A stretch of 64,000 nucleotides of DNA. Source: Rhodoferax sp. (GTDB taxonomy: Bacteria; Pseudomonadota; Gammaproteobacteria; Burkholderiales; Burkholderiaceae_C). Every line of letters begins with the position of its first letter. The stretch's first letter is position 1. The stretch is from positions 62,001 through 126,000 of the forward strand of contig JACKLL010000009.1 in NCBI GenBank assembly GCA_024235935.1, in the 5' to 3' direction. The translations under genes and the position numbers were made by a program. Shown here piece after piece: positions 51,855 to 62,808 of the stretch. Under the pieces are notes generated by a model that was not told where the DNA came from, ran no database searches, and was given only the letters and a program-made list of their open reading frames with translations.

Positions 51855-52426
51855 ACGCCACCGCCAAGGAAGATGCCGCACACGCCGCGCCGATGCGTAC
51901 GGCACGACGCCGCTGGCTGTATGGCGTGGTGGCAGGCGTCGCGGCCGCCGCCGGCGCCGGCCTGGCCTGGCGCAATGGCCATGTGGTGAAGACCACGCCA
52001 GGTTCGGCACCGCCCGATGGTCTTTGGGGACTCTCGTTCCAGACGCCGCAAGGCACCACGCTGGCGATGGCCAGTTTCAAGGGCAAACCCCTGCTGCTCA
52101 ATTTCTGGGCCACCTGGTGCCCCCCGTGTGTCGAGGAAATGCCCTTATTGGACCGCTTCTTCACGGAAAACAGCGCCAACGGATGGCAAGTTCTAGGGCT
52201 TGCCGTTGACCAGGCCGCGCCCGTGAAGCGTTTCCTGGAAGCGCGGCCGGTCGGTTTTGCGATTGCGCTGGCCGGACTTGCGGGGACGGACCTGAGCCGA
52301 ACCCTGGGCAATTCTGCGGGTGGACTGCCCTTTTCGGTGGCGTTTGATCGGTCGGGCAGGATTGTCCAACGTAAAATGGGTCAACTCGGGGCGCAGGACC
52401 TGCAACAATGGCGGTCTGCCACCTAG
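51851..52426 (+). CDS. TlpA-family thiol-disulfide reductase
   Basis: A 191-residue membrane-anchored thioredoxin-like protein. An N-terminal signal anchor (WLYGVVAGVAAAAGAGLAW) is followed by a thioredoxin fold with FWATWCPPCVEEMPLLDRFF and a cis-Pro segment GGLPFSVAFD. It probably reduces periplasmic disulfides, for example in cytochrome c maturation. In related genomes aroQ often sits between it and accB; here accB follows directly. Confidence 0.88.
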   Translation: MNATAKEDAAHAAPMRTARRRWLYGVVAGVAAAAGAGLAWRNGHVVKTTPGSAPPDGLWGLSFQTPQGTTLAMASFKGKPLLLNFWATWCPPCVEEMPLLDRFFTENSANGWQVLGLAVDQAAPVKRFLEARPVGFAIALAGLAGTDLSRTLGNSAGGLPFSVAFDRSGRIVQRKMGQLGAQDLQQWRSAT

Positions 52427-52595
52427 ACAAAAAGGCAGGCCGACAGGCGCTTTGCCGGCCTCGGCAGCGCCCCCCGAATCCCCAGGCACTCCCCATCGGA
52501 ATGCCGATTAATGCCAAAATAGGCGATGTTGAGCAAAGTTAGCCTTATTTAGGGTAAATTTGCGCCTCACCAAAACCACCGTCGTTGGAGCCCCC

Positions 52596-53054
52596 ATGGA
52601 TTTGCGAAAACTCAAGACTCTGATCGATCTTGTTTCCGATTCGAACGTGTCCGAACTGGAAATCACCGAAGCCGAAGGCAAGGTCCGCATCGTCAAAGGC
52701 GGTCCGGCCGCTGCGCCGCAATACCAGGTGATGCCGCCCACCGCGGCGCCGGCTGCAGTTGCAGCGACAGCCCCCGCGCCGTCTGCCGCAGCAGAACCGG
52801 CGGCGCCGGCCGTACCGGCCAGCCATGTCGTGAAATCGCCGATGGTCGGCACCTTCTATCGCAGCGCCTCGCCAGGCGCCAAGGCGTTTGTCGAGGTCGG
52901 CAGCGCGGTCAAGGAAGGTGACACGATCTGCATCATCGAGGCCATGAAGATCCTCAACGAAATCGAAGCCGACAAGACCGGTACCGTGACCAACATCCTG
53001 TGCGCCAATGGCCAGGCCGTCGAGTACGGACAGCCGATGTTCGAAATCGCCTGA
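52596..53054 (+). CDS. accB: Biotin carboxyl carrier protein of acetyl-CoA carboxylase
   Basis: Carries biotin for malonyl-CoA synthesis. The protein is 152 residues: an N-terminal oligomerisation segment MDLRKLKTLIDLVSDSNVSE, an Ala/Pro-rich linker (residues ~45-82), and a C-terminal biotinyl domain with the modified Lys in IIEAMKILNEIEAD. GGAG lies five bases before the ATG. It is followed by accC 18 bases later. Confidence 0.96.
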   Translation: MDLRKLKTLIDLVSDSNVSELEITEAEGKVRIVKGGPAAAPQYQVMPPTAAPAAVAATAPAPSAAAEPAAPAVPASHVVKSPMVGTFYRSASPGAKAFVEVGSAVKEGDTICIIEAMKILNEIEADKTGTVTNILCANGQAVEYGQPMFEIA

Positions 53055-53072
53055 CGACGGACCCAGCGACCC

Positions 53073-54422
53073 ATGTTCAAGAAGATTCTGGTTGCCAACC
53101 GAGGCGAAATTGCACTGCGGATTCAGCGCGCCTGCCGAGAGCTCGGTGTCACGGCAGTGATGGTGTACTCGGAGGCGGACCGGGAAGCCAAGTACGTCAA
53201 ACTGGCGGAAGAGGCCGTGTGCATCGGCCCGGGGCCGTCCGCACTGAGTTACCTCAACATGCCTGCCATCATTTCGGCGGCCGAGGTGACCGATGCCGAG
53301 GCGATCCATCCCGGTTATGGCTTCCTCAGCGAAAACGCGGGATTTGCCGAACGGGTCGAGAAAAGCGGATTCCAGTTCATCGGCCCGACGCCGGAGTCGA
53401 TCCGCATCATGGGCGACAAGGTCTCGGCCAAGCAGGCCATGATCAAGGCCGGTGTACCCTGCGTCCCCGGCTCGGAAGGGGAACTGCCTGAAGATGCCGT
53501 GCAGATCCGGCGCATCGCCAAGTCCATTGGCTACCCGGTCATCATCAAGGCAGCCGGCGGCGGCGGCGGGCGCGGCATGCGTGTCGTGCACACCGAGGCA
53601 GCGCTGGTCAACGCCGTGCAGATGACCAAGGCCGAGGCGGCGGCGGCATTCGGCAATCCCGCGGTCTACATGGAGAAATTCCTGCAGAACCCGCGCCATA
53701 TCGAAATCCAGATCCTGGCCGACAAATACAAGAATGCCGTCTACCTCGGCGAGCGCGACTGCTCGATGCAGCGCCGCCACCAGAAGGTCATCGAAGAGGC
53801 GCCTGCACCGGGCATTCCGCGCAAGCTGATCGAGCGCATCGGCGAACGTTGCGTGGCAGCCTGCAAGAAGATCGGCTACCGTGGCGCCGGCACCTTCGAG
53901 TTCCTGTTCGAGAACGGCGAGTTCTATTTCATCGAGATGAACACCCGGGTCCAGGTCGAGCACCCGGTGACCGAATGGATCACCGGTGTGGACATCGTCA
54001 AGACCCAGATCATGGTCGCCGCCGGCGAGAAACTGCCATTCACGCAGCGCCAGATCGAGATCCGCGGCCATGCCATCGAGTGCCGCATCAATGCCGAGGA
54101 CCCGTACAAGTTCGTGCCTTCGCCCGGACGCATCACCATGTGGCACCCGCCAGGCGGGCCAGGCGTGCGCGTGGACTCCCACGCGTACACCAACTATTTC
54201 GTGCCGCCCAACTACGACTCGATGATCGGCAAGATCATCGTGCACGGTGACACGCGCGAACAGGCGCTGGCCCGCATGCGCACCGCGCTGGGCGAAACCG
54301 TGGTCGAAGGCATCAATACGAACATTCCGCTGCACCGGGAACTCATGGTGGATGCGAAATTCTGCGGTGGCGGAACCAACATCCACTACCTGGAAGAGTG
54401 GCTTGCCCAGCACAAGCGATAA
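53073..54422 (+). CDS. accC: Biotin carboxylase of acetyl-CoA carboxylase
   Basis: An ATP-grasp enzyme that carboxylates the AccB biotin. The protein is 449 residues with KILVANRGEIALRIQRACRE, the glycine loop IIKAAGGGGGRGMRVV, ERDCSMQRRHQKVIEEAPAP and EMNTRVQVEHPVTE. It is the normal length and forms an operon with accB and prmA. Confidence 0.97.
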   Translation: MFKKILVANRGEIALRIQRACRELGVTAVMVYSEADREAKYVKLAEEAVCIGPGPSALSYLNMPAIISAAEVTDAEAIHPGYGFLSENAGFAERVEKSGFQFIGPTPESIRIMGDKVSAKQAMIKAGVPCVPGSEGELPEDAVQIRRIAKSIGYPVIIKAAGGGGGRGMRVVHTEAALVNAVQMTKAEAAAAFGNPAVYMEKFLQNPRHIEIQILADKYKNAVYLGERDCSMQRRHQKVIEEAPAPGIPRKLIERIGERCVAACKKIGYRGAGTFEFLFENGEFYFIEMNTRVQVEHPVTEWITGVDIVKTQIMVAAGEKLPFTQRQIEIRGHAIECRINAEDPYKFVPSPGRITMWHPPGGPGVRVDSHAYTNYFVPPNYDSMIGKIIVHGDTREQALARMRTALGETVVEGINTNIPLHRELMVDAKFCGGGTNIHYLEEWLAQHKR

Positions 54423-54431
54423 GGGTCCGGC

Positions 54432-55319
54432 ATGTTCGAACTGAGTCTGCAGTGTCCACAAGCCCAGGTCGAGATCGTCTCGGATGCCCTGGAGGCGCTG
54501 GAGGCGCAAAGCATCAGCGTCGAGGACAGTGATGCGCTGACCGACACCGAGCAGCCCCTGTTCGGCGAGCCGGGCATGGTTCCGACGCAGATCGGCTGGC
54601 GCCACTCCACCGTCAAGGCCTTGTTTGCGACGGAGGCATTGGCGCAGGAAGCGACATCCATCCTGCAGGCCCAGGACTTCTTCACCGAATGCAAGATGGT
54701 CGGTATCCATGCCCTGGCGGATCAGGACTGGGTACGCCTGACCCAATCGCAGTTCGCGCCGGTGCCGATCAGCCCCGGCTTCTGGATCGTGCCCACCTGG
54801 CATGAGCCGCCGGCAGACGCAAAACACGTGATTCGGCTCGATCCGGGCCTGGCATTCGGCACCGGCACCCATCCGACCACGCGCATGTGCCTGCAGTGGA
54901 TCGCCGAGGGCCGCGGTCCGCATCCGCTGGGACGGGTGCTGGACTATGGCTGCGGCTCCGGCATCCTGGCGATCGCCGCTGCAATGATGGGCGCCCAGGA
55001 AGTCGACGCGCTGGACATCGATCCGGCGGCCGTCGAATCTTCGATGCTCAATGCCCAGGCCAACCATGTCACGATCCGCTGCGGCCTGCCCGACATGACC
55101 AGCGGCCAGTACCAGACCGTGCTGGCCAACATCCTGGCGACGCCGCTCAAGGTGCTGGCACCGCTGCTGTGTGCACGCGTGGCGGCAGGCGGCCATCTGG
55201 TCCTCTCCGGCATCCTGGAGCGTCAGGCCGACGAACTGGCGCAGGCGTATGCACCCTCCGTCAAACTCAAGGTGGCAGCGGCCCAGGACGGCTGGGTTCT
55301 GATGACAGCCAGCACCTGA
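54432..55319 (+). CDS. prmA: Ribosomal protein L11 methyltransferase
   Basis: Methylates L11 of the large ribosomal subunit. The protein is 295 residues with an N-terminal substrate domain and a SAM domain: LDPGLAFGTGTHPTTRMCLQ (as RLDPGLAF), VLDYGCGSGILAIAAAMMGA and the catalytic-loop VLANILATPLKVLAPLLC. It lies nine bases after accC. Confidence 0.95.
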   Translation: MFELSLQCPQAQVEIVSDALEALEAQSISVEDSDALTDTEQPLFGEPGMVPTQIGWRHSTVKALFATEALAQEATSILQAQDFFTECKMVGIHALADQDWVRLTQSQFAPVPISPGFWIVPTWHEPPADAKHVIRLDPGLAFGTGTHPTTRMCLQWIAEGRGPHPLGRVLDYGCGSGILAIAAAMMGAQEVDALDIDPAAVESSMLNAQANHVTIRCGLPDMTSGQYQTVLANILATPLKVLAPLLCARVAAGGHLVLSGILERQADELAQAYAPSVKLKVAAAQDGWVLMTAST

Positions 55320-55352
55320 CGCGCCAAACTGCGCCACTACAATCGCCTGTCC

Positions 55353-56525
55353 ATGAGCCTGATCACGCGTTGTCCGACATGCGAAACCATGTTCAGGGTC
55401 GTACCGGATCAGCTCCGCGTGTCCGAGGGCTGGGTACGCTGCGGTCAATGCGCCGAGATCTTCGACGCCACGCAGCACATGGTCACGTCGCCCGAGGCAC
55501 CAGCACCAGCACCAGCACCAGCACCAGCACCAGCACCAGCACCAGCACCAGCACCAGCACCAAGCGTCGCACCGCAGCCGATCCACGAGACGCGGCCACA
55601 GGCCGCAGCGCCTGCGCCGGCACCGGTTCCGGCTCAGGTCCCGCCCCCCTCTTCGCAACCCAGCTTCATCAGGCCCGCGGCGGACTCGCAGTTCCCCGCC
55701 ACCGATGCGCCAGGCATCCCCACCGCGCGAACACCGGAGCCAGCCCCGCCGGCGCCGCAGCCTGATCCCGTCGCCGATGAACCGGACTGGGCCGACGCGC
55801 CATTGACCGATCCCGAAACGGTATTCCTGGATCGGGACAGTGAAGCCGAGCCGTCCACGCAGCCGCTGACACAGGCACAGGACACCGCAAGGATCGACCT
55901 GCCCCTGTCGGAGCCGGCGCCCGCTGCCGAGCCACCTGTCGAGGCTGTCGTTCGCCCATCGACCTCGCCGCCGCGGCCTCCACCAGCCGAAGACGTGCCG
56001 CCGGTATCGTTCCTGCGTCAGGCTGCCGATGCGCCGTCATTCTGGAGCCGGCCCGTCATGCGCTGGACCTTGCTGCTGGTCCTGCTGGCCTTGCTGGTGC
56101 TGCTCGTCTTTCAGATCGTGCTGAAGGAGCGCAACCGCATCGCCGCGCTGGAACCCGCCACACGCCCGGTGCTGCAGGCCTTGTGCGGCATGGCCGGTTG
56201 CAGCCTGTCTCCGCTGCGGCAGATCGAATCGATCGTCATCGACAGTTCCACATTCAGCCGTATCCGCGGCGACGACTACCGGCTGGGATTCGCCCTGCGC
56301 AACACGGCACCGATCGCCATTGCGATGCCGGCGATAGAACTTTCGCTGACCGACCCGCAGGACCAGGCGGTGATCCGCCGCGTGATTCAACCCGCCGAGT
56401 TTGCGGCCGGCACCCTGTCGCTGGCCAAGTCATCGGTGTGGACCGGTTCGCTCTCCATGTCGGTTCGACCCAGCGCCAACACCGACCGCATTGCCGGCTA
56501 TCGCCTGCTCGCTTTCTACCCCTGA
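55353..56525 (+). CDS. Zinc-ribbon and DUF3426 membrane protein with an Ala-Pro repeat
   Basis: A 390-residue protein. The N terminus is an MJ0042-type zinc ribbon (RCPTCETMFRVVPDQL ... VRCGQCAEIFD), then a Pro/Ala-rich linker that contains an Ala-Pro repeat encoded by a hexanucleotide tandem repeat, then one membrane segment (WTLLLVLLALLVLLVFQIVL near residue 235) and a DUF3426 domain. Function unknown; it often follows prmA. A TACAAT at 55338-55343 may be its -10. Confidence 0.82.
   Translation: MSLITRCPTCETMFRVVPDQLRVSEGWVRCGQCAEIFDATQHMVTSPEAPAPAPAPAPAPAPAPAPAPAPSVAPQPIHETRPQAAAPAPAPVPAQVPPPSSQPSFIRPAADSQFPATDAPGIPTARTPEPAPPAPQPDPVADEPDWADAPLTDPETVFLDRDSEAEPSTQPLTQAQDTARIDLPLSEPAPAAEPPVEAVVRPSTSPPRPPPAEDVPPVSFLRQAADAPSFWSRPVMRWTLLLVLLALLVLLVFQIVLKERNRIAALEPATRPVLQALCGMAGCSLSPLRQIESIVIDSSTFSRIRGDDYRLGFALRNTAPIAIAMPAIELSLTDPQDQAVIRRVIQPAEFAAGTLSLAKSSVWTGSLSMSVRPSANTDRIAGYRLLAFYP
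55498..55562 (+). repeat. (CACCAG)n hexanucleotide microsatellite
   Basis: About 10.8 tandem copies of CACCAG with no interruption lie inside the zinc-ribbon/DUF3426 gene and encode alternating Ala and Pro. Slippage would change the linker length in steps of two residues without breaking the frame. Confidence 0.9.
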
Positions 56526-56544
56526 CAACCGGATCTTTTGCACC

Positions 56545-57447
56545 ATGGCATCCATCATCTGCGGCTCGCTCGCCTTCGACACCATCATGAATTTCGAGGG
56601 CCGTTTCGCACAGCAGATCCTGCCCGAACAACTGCACATCCTCAACGTCTCGTTCCTGGTGCCTTCGCTGCGCCGCGACTTTGGCGGTTGTGCCGGCAAC
56701 ATCGCCTACAGCCTGAAGTTGCTGGGCGGCGAGCCGCTGCCGATGGCCACCGTCGGCATGGACGGTGACGGCTACCTCAAGCGGCTTGCCGATCTGGGCA
56801 TTCGCAGCGAATTCGTGCGCACCATCGCCGATGCCTACACGGCGCAGGCGATGATCATCACCGACCAGGACAACAACCAGATCAACGGCTTTCACCCGGG
56901 CGCCATGGAGCAGGCCTGGCAGACCAGGATCGAAGCGCGCAGCGATATTGCACTGGGCATCATCGCCCCCGACGGTCGCGATGCCATGGTGCAGCATGCC
57001 GAACAGTTCGCCGCAGCCGGCATCCCGTTCGTATTTGATCCGGGCCAGCAGTTGCCGCGCTTCGATGGCGCCGAGTTGCGCGACTTCGTCGAGAAGGCCA
57101 GTTGGGTTGCCGTCAACGACTACGAAGGCAAGATGCTGTGCGATCGCACGGGCTGGGATATCGACGAGGTCTCGCGGCATGTGCGCGGGCTGATCGTCAC
57201 CACCGGCGCCCAGGGCTGCGATGTCTGGGTTGACGGCAAGAAGACCCAGGTGCCTGGCATCAAGGCCCGCAGTGTCGTGGATCCCACCGGCTGCGGCGAC
57301 GCGTTCCGGGGCGCCTTGCTGTTCGGCCTGGAACAGGGCTGGTCGCTGGAACGCTGCGCGCAACTGGGCAACCATCTCGGCGCGATCAAGATCGCCGAAC
57401 GCGGCCCCCAGAACTACAGCATCGACAAGGCCGCCATCGGCCTGTGA
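56545..57447 (+). CDS. PfkB-family carbohydrate or nucleoside kinase
   Basis: A 300-residue ribokinase-fold kinase: IICGSLAFDTIMNFEGRF, DFGGCAGNIAYSLKLLGGEP, VVTTGAQGCDVWVDG-type (as LIVTTGAQGCDVW) and the catalytic motif VDPTGCGDAFRGALLFG. The Gly-Cys-Gly-Asp variant of the usual GAGD is typical of adenosine-kinase-like members. The substrate is not assigned. The ATG at 56545 matches the family N terminus. Confidence 0.88.
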   Translation: MASIICGSLAFDTIMNFEGRFAQQILPEQLHILNVSFLVPSLRRDFGGCAGNIAYSLKLLGGEPLPMATVGMDGDGYLKRLADLGIRSEFVRTIADAYTAQAMIITDQDNNQINGFHPGAMEQAWQTRIEARSDIALGIIAPDGRDAMVQHAEQFAAAGIPFVFDPGQQLPRFDGAELRDFVEKASWVAVNDYEGKMLCDRTGWDIDEVSRHVRGLIVTTGAQGCDVWVDGKKTQVPGIKARSVVDPTGCGDAFRGALLFGLEQGWSLERCAQLGNHLGAIKIAERGPQNYSIDKAAIGL

Positions 57448-57463
57448 TCACGGGAGCGCCAGG

Positions 57464-57498
57464 CAAAAAAAAGCCCGACACCGTGAGGTATCGGACTT
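57464..57498 (-). terminator. Intrinsic terminator of the histone-like gene
   Basis: On the minus strand AAGTCCGATACC and GGTGTCGGGCTT (complement of 57471-57498) form a 12-pair stem with two G-U pairs and loop TCAC, followed by a run of T. It lies 20 bases beyond the stop codon of the histone-like gene and may also serve the PfkB gene from the other side. Confidence 0.85.
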
Positions 57499-57517
57499 GC
57501 AACGAACCTAGGTTCGT

Positions 57518-57997
57518 TCAGGGCTTGCTGGCTGTCGGGAACGGCCAGGCCGCCTGCGGGTTCAACGTCGTCTGAGCGGCGGATGCAGCAGGGGCAGGGG
57601 CAGCGGGCGCCTTCGCGGCTTTCTTGGCGGCCGGCTTCTTGGCAGCCTTCTTGGCAGCGGGCTTCTTGGCCGCTGGCTTCTTGGCAGCTACCTTTTTGGC
57701 AGCAGCTTTCTTGGCCGGGGCCTTCTTGGCTGGCGCCTTCTTGGCTACGACCTTCTTCGCCGGGGCTTTCTTCGCTACCGCTTTTTTCGCCGGAGCCTTC
57801 TTGGCCGCTGCCTTCTTCGCAGGTGCCTTCTTCGCTACGACTTTTTTCGCCGGAGCTTTTTTAGCCACGACCTTCTTGGCCGGGGCCTTCTTCGCTACGG
57901 CCTTTTTCGCCGGAGCCTTCTTGGCTGCAGCTTTCTTTGCCGGAGCCTTCTTCGCGGGTGCGGCTTTTTTAGCCGCCGGTTTTTTTGCAGTTGCCAT
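57518..57997 (-). CDS. Histone H1-like DNA-binding protein
   Basis: A 159-residue protein made almost entirely of Ala, Lys, Pro and Val in short repeats of the type APAKKA, AAKKAP and VAKKAP, followed by a short non-repetitive tail (NPQAAWPFPTASKP). This is the C-terminal-domain-like H1 fold-less type found in Burkholderiales and in Chlamydia, which condenses DNA. The ATG at 57997 has GGAG six bases upstream; ATGs at 58000 and 58015 are less well placed. Confidence 0.9.
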   Translation of the reverse strand: MATAKKPAAKKAAPAKKAPAKKAAAKKAPAKKAVAKKAPAKKVVAKKAPAKKVVAKKAPAKKAAAKKAPAKKAVAKKAPAKKVVAKKAPAKKAPAKKAAAKKVAAKKPAAKKPAAKKAAKKPAAKKAAKAPAAPAPAASAAQTTLNPQAAWPFPTASKP

Positions 57998-58175
57998 CAT
58001 TTTCTCCTTGATCAAGTAACAAAGAGCACTTCAAGCCTGTTGGAGCGCAAGAAGCGATTCAGGGTGTTGGGCCTTATCCCAGCACCTTGAATGGGTTGAC
58101 ACACGACGCATCGGCGGTCTTTGCCACCTGACACATCGCATGAAATTCGGGTTGCCACAGCCGTTCGTTCCGTCT

Positions 58176-59363
58176 TCAGTCCCAGGACAACGCGCCACCG
58201 GACTGATACTCGATGACACGGGTCTCGAAGAAGTTGCGTTCCTTCTTCAGATCGATCATCTCGCTCATCCATGGGAACGGGTTTTCCTCGTTCGGATACA
58301 GGGCCTCCAGACCGATCTGGGTGGCACGGCGATTGGCGATATAGCGCAGATAGCCCTTGAACATCGACGCGTTCATGCCCAGCACGCCACGCGGCATGGT
58401 GTCTTCGGCATATTGGTACTCGAGCGCCACGGCTTGCTCGAACAGGTCGCGGATCTCGGCCTTGAACGTGGCCGTCCACAGCATCGGGTTTTCGAGCTTG
58501 ATCTGGTTGATCAGGTCGATGCCGAAATTGCAGTGCATGGATTCGTCACGCAGGATGTACTGGTACTGCTCGGCGGCACCGGTCATCTTGTTCTGCCGGC
58601 CCAGCGCCAGGATCTGCGTGAAACCCACATAGAAGAACAGGCCTTCCATCAGGCAGGCGAACACGATCAGCGACTTGAGCAGCTTCTGGTCGTTTTCCAG
58701 CGTACCCGTCGTAAAGTGCGGATTGGTCAACGTCTCGATGAACGGGATCAGGAAGTTGTCCTTGTTGCGGATCGACGCGACCTCGTTGTAGGCGTTGAAG
58801 ATCTCGCTCTCGTCCAGGCCAAGCGACTCGACGATGTACTGGTATGCGTGGGTATGGATGGCTTCCTCGAACGCCTGGCGCAACAGGAACTGGCGGCACT
58901 CCGGCGCCGTGATGTGGCGGTAGCTGCCCAGCACGATGTTGTTGGCGGCCAGCGAATCGGCGGTGACGAAGAAACCGAGATTGCGCTTGACGATGCGGCG
59001 CTCGTCTTCGGTCAGTCCGGCCGGGTCTTTCCACAACGCGATGTCACGCGTCATGTTCACTTCTTGCGGCATCCAGTGGTTGGCGCAACTGGCGAGGTAT
59101 TTCTCCCAGGCCCATTTGTACTTGAACGGCACCAGCTGGTTGACGTCGGTCTTGCCGTTGATGATGCGCTTGTCGGCAGCATTGACGCGACGGGGGGCCG
59201 GTGCATCGGCGACAGCTGTCGGCGCTGCCGGTATCGCTGCACCATCGTCGAGAACACGCTTGCTCGGCGATTGCGGCGGAGTCTCCATCGGGCGGCCCGC
59301 TTGCGGGTCGCGAGAAAAAGACGATGGCGGTGTGGGCTTGACTTCTTCGTCCCAGGTCAACAT
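58176..59363 (-). CDS. nrdB: Ribonucleotide reductase class Ia, beta subunit
   Basis: Carries the diiron-tyrosyl radical for deoxynucleotide synthesis. The protein is 395 residues from ATG at 59363 (MLTWDEEVK). Metal and radical residues: Glu, His and the radical Tyr in FEEAIHTHAYQYIVES, Glu in CLMEGLFFY, and Glu/His in LRDESMHCNFG. The N-terminal ~70 residues are a Pro/Ala-rich variable part. The C-terminal tail (SGGALSWD) binds the alpha subunit. The gap to nrdA is 127 bases. Confidence 0.95.
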   Translation of the reverse strand: MLTWDEEVKPTPPSSFSRDPQAGRPMETPPQSPSKRVLDDGAAIPAAPTAVADAPAPRRVNAADKRIINGKTDVNQLVPFKYKWAWEKYLASCANHWMPQEVNMTRDIALWKDPAGLTEDERRIVKRNLGFFVTADSLAANNIVLGSYRHITAPECRQFLLRQAFEEAIHTHAYQYIVESLGLDESEIFNAYNEVASIRNKDNFLIPFIETLTNPHFTTGTLENDQKLLKSLIVFACLMEGLFFYVGFTQILALGRQNKMTGAAEQYQYILRDESMHCNFGIDLINQIKLENPMLWTATFKAEIRDLFEQAVALEYQYAEDTMPRGVLGMNASMFKGYLRYIANRRATQIGLEALYPNEENPFPWMSEMIDLKKERNFFETRVIEYQSGGALSWD

Positions 59364-59454
59364 AGAGGATTCCAATCTGCGAATTATCAGAGCAGTGTGA
59401 TGAATTGAAAAGTATTCATGGTATTCACTGCCGATATGTGTTGTTCAATTGCAT

Positions 59455-59475
59455 CGCCCGCAACATGTGCGGGCG
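59455..59475. repeat. Eight-pair hairpin between nrdA and nrdB
   Basis: CGCCCGCA-acatg-TGCGGGCG sits 16 bases beyond the nrdA stop codon (minus strand). No T-run follows it, so it may be a processing or stability element rather than a terminator; it could let the upstream gene be expressed at a different level from nrdB. Confidence 0.4.
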
Positions 59476-59490
59476 CATGGCAATCACGAA

Positions 59491-62397
<2,907 letters not shown>

Positions 62398-62497
62398 TGT
62401 TCTTTCCTCGTCTCTGGGAACGTCTTATGGGGAGGATTCGGATGGGCGGTGGCTTGTTTTCGGGCTATCGCGGCAAGCGCATGCTTCCGACCAGCGC

Positions 62498-62513
62498 ACA
62501 CTATATATGGGGT
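62498..62513. promoter_or_regulatory. NrdR box 1
   Basis: ACACTATATATGGGGT matches the known NrdR box (ACACWATATATWGWGT type) and overlaps the nrdA -10. NrdR is a zinc/ATP-cone repressor of ribonucleotide reductase genes. Confidence 0.85.
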
Positions 62514-62528
62514 GCAAATCGTTTACAA
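62500..62528 (-). promoter_or_regulatory. Predicted nrdA promoter
   Basis: On the minus strand TTGTAA (62523-62528) and TATAGT (62500-62505) are 17 bases apart. Both NrdR boxes overlap it, so binding would block RNA polymerase. Confidence 0.7.
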
Positions 62529-62529
62529 G

Positions 62530-62545
62530 CCACTACCGGTAGTGT
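62530..62545. promoter_or_regulatory. NrdR box 2
   Basis: CCACTACCGGTAGTGT keeps the outer half-sites of an NrdR box with a GC-rich centre. Its centre is 32 bases from that of box 1, about three helical turns, the spacing typical of paired NrdR boxes. Confidence 0.65.
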
Positions 62546-62808
62546 ATCGCGCAGGCCACGGCCATCCCGCGGCGCAGCATTTTCCAGCTTCCGGTCGATG
62601 GCTTGGCGACGGCATGCGCTCCCGACCCGGCGCCATGCCTTGCGACATGGGAAATGCAGATTGAAACCCAGGATTCATGCGACCAGCACCGCGTTTTGAC
62701 GCGGATAACCGCATGAATCCTGCGTCCCGCCGATCGCCACCCGGATCCGACAACAGGTGTTCGCCCATCGCCGGCGCACATTTCACCGTGCTGCTGCCGT
62801 AGATTTTT
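62546..62808. other. Gene-free stretch between the nrdA promoter and ampD
   Basis: About 260 bases without a convincing gene (the ORFs here are short and lack domains). The only clear structure is the nested inverted repeat at 62669-62722. Confidence 0.5.
62669..62722. repeat. Nested perfect inverted repeat downstream of ampD
   Basis: CAGGATTCATGCG (62669-62681) and CGCATGAATCCTG (62710-62722) form a perfect 13-pair stem. The 28-base loop contains an inner stem CCGCG-ttttga-CGCGG. It lies about 87 bases beyond the ampD stop; no T-run follows on the ampD strand. Confidence 0.75.

Noticed and set aside
55498..55562. Tandem repeat considered as a CRISPR-like array
   Set aside because: Units are six bases with no spacers and lie within a coding frame.
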